From Myrica gale (taxonomy: Eukaryota; Streptophyta; Magnoliopsida; Fagales; Myricaceae), in contig OZ005601.1 of assembly GCA_963930655.1 (NCBI GenBank), positions 11,404,001 to 11,468,000 of the forward strand: a DNA stretch of 64,000 nucleotides, written 5' to 3'. Shown here piece after piece: positions 44,321-56,562 of this stretch. Position 1 is the stretch's first letter. The number at the start of each line of letters is the position of its first letter. Under the pieces are notes generated by a model. That model worked only from the letters and a program-made list of their open reading frames with translations. It had not been told where the DNA came from and ran no database searches. Both the position numbers and the translations under genes were made by a program.

Positions 44321-44333
44321 CGCTAAAATTGTC

Positions 44334-45009
44334 ATCTGATCCTAAGAGAAAGCCAGTATTTTAGAGTACAATATTATCGTTGAACTATAATACTCCTACT
44401 TAAATATTACGGTGAAAATTAAACACTAGTATGGACAGCCATTTTTGGACTATAAATATATATTAAAAGGACTAACCATTAGGAATTATCTTCCTTGTGG
44501 TTAACTCTTAACTCATTGACCTTGTCTTTATTTTGAATAGTATTATACCTACTGATTCTACAGCACATGCAACGGTAAGTCAAGAACTCGCTTACACATT
44601 AGTATTAGATTAACCCACGTCCATCTCAGAAAAATATATATCACAAACAAAATATATAGACTTTAATTTGTGCTTCGTAGATATTAGAAGTTTATAATCA
44701 TTTTATTTTTTTAATAAAATGGTGCTGAATTTCTTAGAGCCCTGAATGGGGTCATTTCTTTTGTTACAATCTTCTATTAAAAAATGTTTGAATTGACTGC
44801 CTTCTCTGATACCCACTTCTTTCCTCCCCTTTTTTTTTTTCTCCCTATTGCTTATAAGATCAAACTCAAAATTTTAGTCGATTTTTTTCATAGTTACTAT
44901 GGTATATAATTTACAGTAACTGGATAGAAAGTTATATGATTTACATACATCCATACGGTTTTCTTGACACGTATAAAAGTCACCAATCTCCGTAAGTGCC
45001 AAAGGATTC

Positions 45010-45042
<33 letters not shown>

Positions 45043-46335
45043 GGCATTATTTTATAATAACTTCACTATTAAAAATGGCAAAGCATAGAGACCGAGATAA
45101 GTGCACAGGTTTAGGTACAAATAAGTTTGTCACATACGGCGCATGCTACCTGATCAACCCCAAAAGCCTGTGTTTGTATACCTAAAAAAAATGAGGAAAA
45201 AATTTGTATAAAAAAATAATTAAAAAATAAATATTATTAGGGCCAATGTGGATGAAATGAAACTTCAACTTAAAAGTATGATATTTAGTTCATCACCTGA
45301 TGGTCTTTGAATTTAGACTGAGAATATAAAAAATTAATGAATATTTTATTTATGGGGAATCTTAACATAAACTTACATCAATATGTCAAAAAGAAATTTA
45401 AGCTACCGAAATCATCCCATTTAGCCTAACTTTATTAAAATTCATCAACATTTGCGTGATTAGAAGACAGAATAGTCAATATTGTGCTATATAACCTATT
45501 TTTCTGCATATTTCAACCGTTAGATCTTATGATAAAGCGAATCTTGATACAGTTTGATAGTTTAAAGCTAAATGGGATCTATAATTTTGATAATTTGAAC
45601 CTCTTTTTGATATTCTAATATAAATTTATGGACTGAAAGTGATATATTTCTAAGGGTGCGTTTGTGTACCAAAATTTTACCCCTTCTAAAATTTTAACAC
45701 AATTAAATATTACAATATAATCTCTCTCTCCCCATCAAATCATTACTATTTACTGCAAAAAAATATAAAAAATTACCTCTCTCTTCACTTTTTCACTAAA
45801 CCCAATACCTAAAATTTTAACAACACTGAAATTTTACAACACAAACACAACCTAAGTGATTTATTAATCACCGACTCAAAAGACTCAACAGAATAATGGA
45901 AACAAACCAAACTTTGATTTAAATATAATTATATATTATTTTCTCGAACAAAGCTATGACCTCACATGTGCAAAGATGCCATTAGATTTTAAAAATACAA
46001 ACTAACCGGAAATCCATCTGAGCCTGCTTCCTCTTTGAGATAGGACAGAAGATTATCTGAAAAGGTTTTACATCGTTTTGGAGAAAGGATACTCTACCAC
46101 ACAAGTTACCGAATAAAATCAATCAGAAGCACACAACTCCAAAACCGTATGTAATATCCAATTTGATTCGCTTTTATAAAAATATGATTTATTAATTAGA
46201 TTTATATAAATTTTAATAGTTATTTCATATCCCTATATATTATTATTATTCGAAAAAATCCTACAAATTGAATAAAAAATTATCTGTTTGAAATCTATAC
46301 AATAAAGTCCCCTATGGATTCTTGGTAATCTTAAT
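44334..46335. other. AT-rich intergenic DNA
   Basis: Holds a (TA)n run at about 45011-45038 and a ~205-bp MITE-like unit at about 45653-45856 whose ends, gggtgcgtttgtgta and acacaaacacaaccta, are inverted. No gene recognised. Confidence 0.4.
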
Positions 46336-46343
46336 CCTCTCAC

Positions 46344-46665
46344 TAGGGCAGCACAAAATCGGACCGTAAAATTGGACCGAATTTGCGGTCCAATCCAGTC
46401 CTATTTTTTAAAATGCAGTCTGGTCCGGACCACATTTATTAATATAAATAAAAAGAATATTTTTTATATTTTTAATACAAATTACAAACTTAAAAAAGTT
46501 AGTTTTAACCTAAACTAAAACTCTACATTTTTGTATGTCATTCCCCCTTCGAAATTAACCTAAAAAAATGAAAAAAATTAAACCGGACCACTTATACGGT
46601 CCTTTAATATAGGAGGACCGAAATGCGGTCCGAAAACCGGACAGCATTTCCGATTTGCAGCCCTA
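46344..46665 (+). mobile_element. hAT-type MITE, 322 bp
   Basis: Starts TAGGGCAGCACAAAATCGGA and ends TCCGATTTGCAGCCCTA, imperfect inverted ends, with an exact 8-bp duplication, cctctcac (46336-46343, 46666-46673), as hAT elements make. The interior matches 10857-11205 in reverse. No coding capacity. Confidence 0.88.
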
Positions 46666-46673
46666 CCTCTCAC

Positions 46674-46856
46674 AATATAGTGGTTGAATTAACTATAATG
46701 GTCTTTCCGGATAAAAATAAAAATAAAATAACTATAAAATAATCTATCTTCACATCAAATTATCTCTTTTTTCATGATTCCATAAATCAAAATTATGTTC
46801 ACTTATCTTCCACAGTTGTTGCATGCCACATGAGATGTCAGAAGCATTGAAAATAG

Positions 46857-46899
<43 letters not shown>

Positions 46900-48588
46900 A
46901 AAAATTGAATATAAAACTTTGTAATTCCCTCCCGCTGAAATTATTTATCCTTAAAATGTTTTAAAACTCATGTTCACTTTTTAAAAATTTAACATTTTCA
47001 TATATCTGTCTTTAAATAAAAAATAAAAAACTTTTCCCAAAAACTTTGAGATTGCAGTTAAATTTTTTTACCACAGAAACCTAAATTAAAGAATTATAAT
47101 TTTTATCTCGCTTATAATACTATGATTCCAATCAACGCACGAATTTTAGCAGAGAAATGTAAAATATAAAAAAAATAACTGTAAAAATTGAGATGTATAA
47201 GAAGAAAATCATTTCCAATTGTGAAACAAATATATATAAGTTAAGGGACAAAACAAGACAAAGTTTTTGAGGCGTGCAGTATGGTGGGATCTACATGTCC
47301 CACCGGACCACCGGTCGTCCACTTTTATTGCATGCCACTGGCCGACACGATACTCTTTTTTTTTTTTGGGTTTGTACCGACACGAGACTTGAATTAGAAT
47401 GCATCCGACAGGAACCCAACCCTTTCCCTTAAGTTATAGTTTTGGCCTGAGAGCCGAATAGCTTTCTGTGTTTTTTGTTTTTTTCCCAATGAATATTTAA
47501 GGAATATTGAGCTGCTCTCAATATTCTAATTTGCCAAATGCGATACAAATTCACTTGAGAGCTTTTAGCCTCACTGCAGCTTAAAAGGCCCTAAACCTCA
47601 GAGTCCTTTCCAAAACAGTTCAAATTGGATGATTAGTTAACAGGAGCACCACTTTTGATAAACTTCGTCTCTTTCTCCAAACGGATTAAAGAAAAGGAGT
47701 AGTAATAGTTATATTTATCTACCACACGACACGATTTTAGACCTTATGCTTATATTTTTTTCTTAAACCAAAACCTTATCATCTTGAATGTAGTTAAAGT
47801 TTCCTATCATCAGCTCATGGAAAGACTGATCACACTTGTTGTCTCTTTCCACCTTTTTATTATAAAATAAAATAAAATAGTATAATACAAGATAGATCAT
47901 AAAAACAATTAGATATATAAATTTAAAGGGAAACATCATAGAACATCTCATATTTATGGATAAAAATCAAATGGAACCCATAACTTTTAATTTATTTCAT
48001 TATGCCTCATAAGGTTTAAAAAGAATAAATCGTTGCCCTTCCGGCTTCCTTCCATTTAGCCATTAAGTCAGAAAAAAAGTGATATCGATTCATGAAATAC
48101 CTCTCCAAGAAAAAATAAAAATAAATAAAATATAGAAAATTTCAATAATTTTCTCTCATTTGGGGGCATTTAGATCAATTTTTGTCTAATTTTTTAACGG
48201 CCAAATCAATGTGGGATTGATGTCTTTAAAACTTATGAGGTGTAATTAGACAAATTAAACTTCTAGAGTTCAATTTGATTTTTGTCTACTAAAATATAAG
48301 ATTTTTTTCTCTAAATTTAAATAGCATTTTATACTACAATATATATCGGGGAAGCTTTTTAATCTTTAGAATTTCTTGATTTAAGATCATTATCTTTTTA
48401 ATCTTTAGATTTTCTTGAGTTAAGATCGTTATATTTTCTTTTAGTAGTTTGAACACCTATTTGACATTATTATATAAATCGAAATCAAAGTTAATATTAT
48501 TAAATGTTAATTATCAATTATAAAGAAAGACATTTTCCTTAAAAATCATACACAAAGAAAAACTAGTTACAAAACAAGATAACATTTA
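46674..48588. other. AT-rich intergenic DNA
   Basis: Has a (TA)n run of about 40 bases at 46858-46897. 47280-47700 is the first, most diverged unit of a three-unit local duplication (see 48980). No gene recognised. Confidence 0.35.
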
Positions 48589-48964
48589 GGGTTAAATATA
48601 TTTTGTCCCTTATTTTTGAGGTCATTTACACTTTGCACCCGATATATTATTTTTGAAACATTAGATCCCTTAACTTACATATTTTTTTCAATTTAGACTC
48701 TGTACCCAAATTGTCTATCAATTTAGACGAATTCCGTCAAAACGTAAGGCGCAATATGCAAATATCTCTAAAGATAAGAGGGTAATACGCAAATACCTCC
48801 AAAGATAAGGGGGTAATGTGTAAAAAATTTGACAGAATCTGTCTAAATTGACGAGTAATTTAGATATTAGGTCTAAATATAAAAATTTAATATCTGAAAA
48901 AATAATACATGGATGTATAAAATGTAAATAACCTAAAAACAGGAGTGAAAAATATATTTAACCC
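48589..48964. mobile_element. MULE-type MITE, 376 bp
   Basis: Ends GGGTTAAATATATTTTGTCC and AAAAATATATTTAACCC are inverted, with partial pairing further in. Flanks taacattta and tgtcattta agree at 7 of 9 positions, so this copy is older than those at 2680 and 40147. Confidence 0.7.
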
Positions 48965-48979
48965 TGTCATTTATAACCA

Positions 48980-51150
48980 TTTCAGTTGTGGGATCAACCG
49001 TACCGCATGTTAACTTGTCCACTCTTATTTCATGCCATGTGAGACTTCAGATGTAGTGGAGAATAGCCAAACTTTTTTTTTGGGGGGAATTATTAGCTTT
49101 GGTATGCGAGCCAAACAATTTTTCTAATGGATTAATAAGGCCACTGATTTACCATAAGTAACTCGAGCCTTCTTGGTGTTCAACCTCAGTTTCCTTTCCA
49201 AAAGTGTTCAAATTCGAAGACTAATCAACGTGGGCACCATTTTGGATAATTTTGTCTCTTTCTTTAAAATGAATTAATAAAAAAGGAATGAGAATCTCTA
49301 GGGATATCTTTTTTACACAATTACAGAGGTTGTGCTTTGCTTTCCTTCTTTTCAGCTGCAATTTTTTTATCTTGACCGTACAGATAACCTCTGTGGGAGG
49401 TTCGTTGGATAATAGGAGTTATGTAATATTTGTTAAAAAACAAAAAAAATTATGTTCCGATTTGGTTTTTACATTTTGATCAATTTTAATAAATAATTCT
49501 TAAATTTTTAAATGATTATAAAGTAATATTTTTTGTAATTTTTATCAAACAATTCTATTACATTTTTATCTGTAAAAAACTAATATATACCACATCAACT
49601 CAATAAAAAATAAAAGAAACTAAATTATTTTTAAAAAATAAAAATATAACTCAAGCCTATGTGATTAATTTGAAAATTGAAGACAAAATGAAGATTTGTT
49701 AAAAGGATCAAATTAATTAGGGCATGTTTGACACGAATAAAATTTTCAAAACTCATTTTTGGTGGGATAAAATCAATTACCAAAAAAAGGGAAAAGAGGA
49801 TATGGTATGTTTAATAATTTCTCATTGTAAATAAGCTTCTTCTTTTTTTGACATAGTTGTGCAGAAATATTTTATTATATAGTTTGTGATCATAATCCAG
49901 AAGATGCTGAAATGCCTAAACCCTAGGATGGATACAATTCTTCTATTTGAATCTTACATAAGAAACATATAATATTATGAGAAATATTTGCAGGCTAGTT
50001 CTACCAATATTCTACATAAAAGATACAAAGAAACGCCCAAAAATAGAGAGAAAAATGTCTCTGATATTAAGAGAATTATTAATAATTAAGAAATGTTGAA
50101 ACCTTAACCCAGGGCTATATGGCTAAAATTATCTTAAGGAAATTTTACTAAAATTGGAAAAATCTCATTAATCAAGCTAAAAATAAATACATGACAAAAG
50201 AAATAGATTGCAAAAAATCTAGCTCAAATCAGATCCAAAATCACCTCATAATTATAAATGAAAAATTACCATAAAAGTGAAAATGAATGCTAAAATTAAG
50301 GATTCTGATAACCGTAGTCAAAGATATGGTCAATTTACCCCAATTAGTGAAAATTCAACGTTTCTTTCCATCTTTGTGCTGATCTATCATCTCAAGGTAT
50401 TTCAACGCCATCAATGTGTTATCTGACAACTCATCATCCTTTGGTTTGGATCCTTCTGCATCATAAGTACATTGTTTTGAAATATAGATACTCTTGAGTT
50501 TCTAGGAAATTCTAAAATCTTGGCCAATATTGCTTTTCAAATTAAATTATGTAGATTTTGTAAAAAGTCATTGTATTTTAATGATTAGATAGTAAGAGTA
50601 GATCACACCTGGTGAATACTGAGATGAAAAAGAATTTAATTTAAAACATAATAGTTAGGATTGAAGATTTCCACAAGCAAATACACTCTAAACAGTCCCA
50701 ACAAAAAAAAAAGATTAGGATTAGAGGAATTCTACATGGTAGAATTTACTTACCCGGGACTAATTATTGCAATAGATCATTTTAAGCACATTTGATAGTA
50801 GGTAAGCATATATTTTTTTAATTTGAGTGTTCGAGTTAGCTTACGTGTACTTTGACTAATCTTCAGGTCCGTGAAGTCTTCTCGTGTCATACAAATCGAA
50901 CAATTATCAAGCTAAAAATCTTAGGAACAATCCCAAAAGGTCAGTAACACCTATGAGATCTTGAACTTAGAACATTAGAAGAAGCATACCACAAAGTTCC
51001 AAACCAATCACTGGACCAACTAATTGGGGGTAGGTAAGTATATTTTATTGTAGAGTAGAAAGTGAATCATACTTTATGTTGCAAATAATTGAGATGTGCC
51101 CCTTTGCACCAATTTCGTTGTATAATCTTATTTACACAAATCAGACATTA
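48980..51150 (+). repeat. Local duplication, unit 2
   Basis: Collinear with 52330-53410. Landmarks in order: atgcgagccaaa, gtttcctttcc with agtgttcaaatt, gattacagaggttgtgctt, gggaggttc, and near the end gcaccaatttc/tttgatgt, taatcttatttaca. Unit 2 has about 1.1 kb in its middle that unit 3 lacks. No gene was found, so this looks like duplicated intergenic DNA. Confidence 0.65.
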
Positions 51151-52320
51151 TATTTTTTTTATAAACTAGTAGGAAAAAAAAGTACACAAACTCATAGATA
51201 TAAATTGTTCTCGATTAAAAAAAATTGTACACTAAGTGTATAGTAATATTGAGTATTTTAAAAAAGTATATCATAGGTAGTAGTCATAATTTTTTATTTT
51301 CTTATTTTGAAACACTTTTTCGCGAGGAAATGAAGAGGAATCTAAATCCATTTCAAATTGTTTTTATTATCACTTTAAGAGATAGAAATAAATGTGAAGG
51401 TGGTCCCTTATTGGTCATTATCAAACCACTTCGGTGGTTTGAAAATAGTATAGAAAAAAGATTCATGTACCTGTTTTTAATTATCAAACAAGTTCTTTCA
51501 AATTCGGTGCACGTGAGTCTCTTGAAATTTTGTCAGTTATTAAAAGAAATATTTTTCTCTAGTCCTTAGATCAACAATTTTTATTTTAAAATATTTATTA
51601 TATCAATGCACACTAATAACCACAAAAACTATAGAAAGACAAAAATATATAAACCAAAGAAAAGAGAAAATTCTCAGGAAAAAAGTAGGAGGGATTCTCT
51701 CCCCGTTCCGACTAGTAGTCTCACCACCCACGGGTAAAAGGGGTGGAGCCTTTGTGGGGGAAGAGTTGGGAGTGTTGACCCTCCCGTGAGGAGGAGTTGT
51801 ACTCTATCAGGATGATAAGTTTAACGGGTCAGATTTTAAAAAATAAATAAATTTCAAAAGTGAACATTTTCCCCTGATTCTTGGAGGGTTGGGTGGCCAC
51901 TGCCCCCACTAGCCTCCCATGGCTTGCCCCCAGAGTCTTCGCCATTGCCAGGTGACCTGCGGCCACTATGAGCCAGAGGGGTCACCCTCTCCCATTAGGT
52001 GAGGAAAAGAAGGAACTCTTTCTGTCTATTTGATTATCACATGAGAAATAATATCATACTCGCCGGAAAAGAGGGAGGAGAAGGAGGATTTATTGGTGGG
52101 TTTTTTAAATTCTTTGCTTTCTATCATACTTTCCATCAGCTACATTAATACATGTAAGAAGTGAAGATTATATAATTAAGAGTGGTAATTGTTCTGATCA
52201 AACTATAATCTTCCTCCTGTCTTTGTCAACCAAGTGCAAAGTCAAGATCCTTTTACTTTCACCAATCAAACTATTACGTATCCACAATTCCTAAATAAGC
52301 AGCATTTTTGCCAAAAACAA
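51150..52320. other. Intergenic DNA with a GC-richer island
   Basis: 51700-52020 is richer in G and C, with tccccgttccgactagtagt and gtgaggaggagttgt, unlike its neighbours. No frame or RNA structure could be defended. Confidence 0.3.
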
Positions 52321-52329
52321 AAACAACCG

Positions 52330-53410
52330 TCGGCGTTGGTTTTACCGTCACGGCACTGGAACCCGTAGGCCGTAACATGTAATAATGTATAATACTTGCA
52401 ATGTGGGACCAACTATGTACCACTTTCTTATTCATTCTTATGGGGTATCCCTTGTGAGAGTTCAGATGCAGTGGAGGTGAGCCAAACTCTTTCCCTCTTT
52501 TTTTGAGAATTTTGTTTTAGTTTTGCTATGCGAGCCAAATAATTTTCTAATATTTGAAACCTCAGATCAGTTTCCTTTCCAGAAGTGTTCAAATTAGAAG
52601 ATTGATTAACGTGAGCACCACTTTTTATAATTTCGTCGTTTTCTTTAAAGAGAATTAAAATAAAGGAATGAGAATGTTTAGGAATATCTTAATTTATTAC
52701 ACGATTACAGAGGTTGTGCTTCCCTTCCCTTCCCTTCCCTTCCCTTCCCTTCCCTTCTTCCTCCGTTACTTTTCAGCTGCAACTTTTTATCTTCAACTAA
52801 AGAGGACATACATATAGAGCTACACCTATATGGGAGGTTCTACGCTGGAATATCTCAACCACTAATTTAAGGAAAAATAAAACGGCATCGTTTAATGTTT
52901 CTTTTTTCAGGAGTAAAATAGGATAAAGAGGACATACACTGTAATTTTAATAGTTTGGTATTGCAAATAAGTTTATTTATTCATAGTTTTCCGGAAATAA
53001 TTTATTAAATAGTTAGTGGTCATAATTCAAAAGAAGTTGATAGTCTAAACCAACTGTATGCATTAAGATTCTCATTAATTTATTGTACTAATTGGATGAT
53101 TCAATATTTAGAAAAATAAAAATAAACGCTAGGTATAAATATTACAACATTTAAAATTATAGTATTTATTTTTGGACAACGACATTCAATGTATGTATTT
53201 CTTTGGACCTGAGGAAGTCTACAAGGTAGTGTTTTTACCAGTCTCGTAGTGAATCGTTTTGAACACATTTGAATTTTAGGTACGTGTGCATTATTGTAAA
53301 ATAGAAAACGAATCACTCTTCCTGATATAAATTACTGAGATTGGGCCACAGCCTGCACCAATTTTGATGTCTAATCTTATTTACATAAATGAGATATTCT
53401 ATTTTCTTGA
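52330..53410 (+). repeat. Local duplication, unit 3
   Basis: Shorter partner of 48980-51150 with the same landmarks. Contains the pentanucleotide run at 52721-52757 where unit 2 has only a short ctttccttc. Confidence 0.65.
52721..52757 (+). repeat. (TCCCT)n microsatellite
   Basis: Seven uninterrupted tccct units. It has expanded in unit 3 of the duplication only. Confidence 0.95.
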
Positions 53411-54018
53411 AAAGAGGGCACGTTAAATCATATATTGTATGATATTATTGTGTATAGAAAAATCTTGACTATTTAAATTATCTCATATCCTACTCATCAG
53501 ATAAATGGAAAAGATTTAAATTTCGACCAATTATATAATTCTGCTAGATCTAAGATGAAACGTTTACACATCCTACCAATCTTTGTTCTGAATAACTTTT
53601 GTATTCCGCTTTAAAGATGAAAAGTTTACACATCCTACCAGATGGAGTTGGGTTCCCAAATCCAACCAAATCTTAGGATTTGTATGTTATTTAAATGCAC
53701 ATTAAATATTATAAGATCTACCTTGTCGCTTCACAAGTATTATTATGTATTACAGTAGGGTTACACACTTGACGTGTATTCTTAAATATTGTGGACCACA
53801 TGATGTGGTTGTCTTTTCTCGAAAGATAAAGAATTGTAGAAGATTCTGTATTTCAACCGATCGAGATAAGATTAAAAGAAAGTGACAGAACACAGAAAAG
53901 ATAGTTTGATTATTTTTTTTAATAAATAAAGAATTGTAAAAGATTATGTATGGGAGAAGATTGTGTAAAGGAAATGAAAAACGAGAAAAAAAATATTTAG
54001 GCTTATATGGTTGTTTAC
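53411..54018. other. Noncoding stretch
   Basis: AT-rich. A short duplicated phrase, gtttacacatcctacca, occurs at about 53562 and 53622. No gene recognised. Confidence 0.3.
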
Positions 54019-54108
54019 CCCGCAGCATGAACCCAGGCGCATTTTGTTGACAGTCTCCACATATACTCCAAGCATCGAAGTTTGGCACACCATGGGCAGC
54101 CACTGCAT
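54019..54108 (-). other. Exon-like segment, unknown gene
   Basis: On the minus strand 90 bases lie between a good acceptor (GTCTACAACAG|AT) and donor (GCGGG|GTAAAC) and are open: AVAAHGVPNFDAWSICGDCQ then QNAPGFMLR. Phase 1 at both ends would keep a frame. Two CxxC-like cysteines (ICGDC). No family recognised and no partner exon found, so it may be a relic or a captured piece. Confidence 0.3.
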
Positions 54109-55009
54109 CTGTTGTAGACAAAATGAAGCCATCTAACGTCTCATGTTTGAATTTAGAGATTTTTAGAAAATTTTGGTGATGTCGGAAAAATTGAGATAAA
54201 TTAGAGTACTTTTATTGAATTTTATCAAAAAGTAGTAAAAGTTTTTATTTATGTTTGAGAGATGTTGAACATTTTTTTTGTAGATTTATAAGAATTTGTG
54301 AAAACAGAGAGATTATTTGAGTATTTTTTATATATTTATTGTGAATGATTTGATAAGGGAGATAGATGATTTTTATTTTTTTAAAAGAATTTCTGAATTA
54401 AAATAAGAATATTAAAAAAATTATTGTGAACCCTTTATTTGATGCGAAAATCAAAAAAGAAAAAAACTTTGAGACAAAAATTTCATGTTTACGCTCTAAA
54501 AATTCTAGAAATCTCAATTTTTAACAAAACTTTGCAAACATGCATCCCCATGGGGAACCCAGGCAAGCCACCCATGACCCTTCCGCATGGGTCTTCCTTG
54601 CTTCAAAATGCCACCTTTTCCGTCACATGAAAGCTCACTGTGTGCTGTAGTACACTTGCACTGTAACATGCATGCAGATATCATGATATATTGATATGGA
54701 GCATCACTGCAAATTTTGCAAGAACACTGTAGCAACTGTAGTCCCACTTTCTTTTCTTTTCTTTTTCTTTTTGTTCCTCTCTCTAAAAACAGCAGTCCCA
54801 CTTGCTATGTCTAATTCTCTCCTTGCCTCCCATGTGTGCCCGAACAACACATGGGCCGCATGGCTTCCCTTTAGTATATGGGCACCGCTAGCAAAGAAAG
54901 TCCAAAAACTTTTCTAGAGCCCAACAATACAATCAGTGTTTTCCTTGCAGATCATTACATGGCTGAAGAAACAACAGCAGATTCAACCCAAAATAAACGA
55001 TGTATGAAG
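54109..55009. other. Noncoding stretch
   Basis: AT-rich to about 54540, then a more balanced stretch. No gene recognised. Confidence 0.3.
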
Positions 55010-55295
55010 TAGAAGCTTCCTTGTCACCATATCATCATCTTCATCTCGAGGATAAAACTTGAAGCGCTCGCTTTGTCTGTAGGGGCCCATTGAACGGCAG
55101 GAACGATTCTAGAAGAATTGTAGCCATTTAAAAGTATATGCTTCCCTGTCACCATATAATCTTTTCCTTATAGGCAAACAACCAACTAATCAGAAACCAA
55201 CACGCCTTTCACCATATAATCATTTCGAGGATAGTGCAGCGCTCGCTTTGTCGGCAGGGACGATTCTAGAAGAAGAGTCGTAGCCATTTAACTCC
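55010..55295 (+). repeat. Imperfect direct repeat upstream of AWPM-19 gene
   Basis: About 55010-55137 and 55195-55292 share tcaccatat, atctcgaggata/atttcgaggata, gcgctcgctttgtc, gacgattctagaagaa and gtagccattta. The second copy ends ~350 bases before the TATA box, so this lies in the promoter region. Confidence 0.65.
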
Positions 55296-55636
55296 CAATC
55301 AGTATTACCATCTAACAAAAACCAGTGTAGAGCTCGAGACTTTCTGTCAATATCTTCTTTCTCCAAAGCTCATCTCATGAAATAAAATAGAGATCATCAT
55401 CGCAAGCAGATAAGTACAATTTTGCACCGCCTATTCCGTGGCCCAGAAAAGGGGTGGAGAGTGTGCACCGTTGGATTGAAGATTTTGTTTATGAGTATCG
55501 GAGTTAGCAAAGTTAAATAAAATACTTTATGGATAGATAAGATCAAACTTGACAAGTGTCCCCCCACCTGTAACCAAAAACCCGCGTACTTTGTTTTACA
55601 TGTATACTGGACCTTCACCTCGTTAACCTTTGCTCT

Positions 55637-55646
55637 TTTATATAAG
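55637..55646 (+). promoter_or_regulatory. TATA box of AWPM-19 gene
   Basis: tttatataag, 146 bases upstream of the ATG. The leader would be about 115 bases. No ACGTG-core element was seen close by, which is notable since many members respond to abscisic acid. Confidence 0.6.
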
Positions 55647-55791
55647 CGTTCACTGGCTAGCCTTCTTTTCCTTACCGCTTACCAGAGAGCAGTAAAATTG
55701 AAGGGAGCTTGGAAGAAGTGTGATTTCTTTTAACTAAAGAGGAGATTGTTTGTTCTTTTCTTGTGAGTTTCTTCTGGAGAGAGGAAGAGAG

Positions 55792-56562
55792 ATGGCGCAG
55801 ACAGTGGGAAGGATGGTAGCAGCTCCGTTGCTGTTTATAAACTTGATCATGTACCTTCTTGTCATTGGCTTTACTAGTTGGTGTATTAACTGGTATATCA
55901 ATGGCCAAATGAGCCATCCAAGTAAGTTCATGAACCCTACCTCTCTCTCTCTGTCACACTCTCTTTCTCTTACGCACTCACTACGTGGAGGCCGGCTTCC
56001 ATCCCCCGTCTAGCTGAATTGCATTAAATATGTGGTCAAAAAAAACTTGCAGGTTTTGGAGGTAATACTGCAACACCTTTCCTCTTGACTTTCGCCATAT
56101 TAGCTGGTGTCACTGGCACAGTGTCTAAGTTCCTCGGTGGAAACCATATCAGGGTTTGGAGGAATGACAGTCTATCCGCAGCAGCATCGACTGCAATAAT
56201 AGCATGGGCTTTTACTGCACTGGCATTGGGGTAAATTCTCCAACACCCTCCGATTCCTCGTGTATATATGTTATAGTGTAGTGCGACGAACTCACCTAAA
56301 TTCTTGTAAACCTTGCAGTTTTGCATGCAAGGAGATAAAAATAGGAGGGCACAGAGGGTGGAGACTGCGGGTAGTAGAGGCACTCGTAATTATTCTAACA
56401 TTCACCCAATTGTTGTACGTTTTGTTGCTTCATGCTGGGATGTTCAGCAGCAAGTACGGTCCTGGTTACCGCGACAGGGATTATGGCACGGAAGCAACTG
56501 CCGGTGCTGATCCGGCTGCGCATAAGGGTGGTGGTCCAGTTTCTGGCACTAGGGTCATGTAA
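55792..56562 (+). CDS. AWPM-19-like plasma-membrane protein
   Basis: Three exons, 55792-55921, 56053-56230 and 56319-56562, all with GT-AG introns (CCA|GTAAGT start; TTGCAG acceptors), give 183 residues. Four hydrophobic segments at about 10-32, 52-69, 86-103 and 120-143 fit the four-helix AWPM-19 family. Diagnostic stretches are INGQMSHPSFGGN, GGNHIRVWRNDSL, CKEIKIGGHRGWRLR, LHAGMFSSKYGPGYRDRDYG and a Gly-rich tail ending GTRVM. Known members are plasma-membrane proteins induced by abscisic acid or cold; rice PM1 is reported to move abscisic acid into cells. Length and domain order are normal, and the gene seems intact. Confidence 0.93.

Noticed and set aside
54514-54917. Frames of 73-95 codons on both strands
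   Set aside because: No domain, no conserved motif and overlapping each other; treated as chance.
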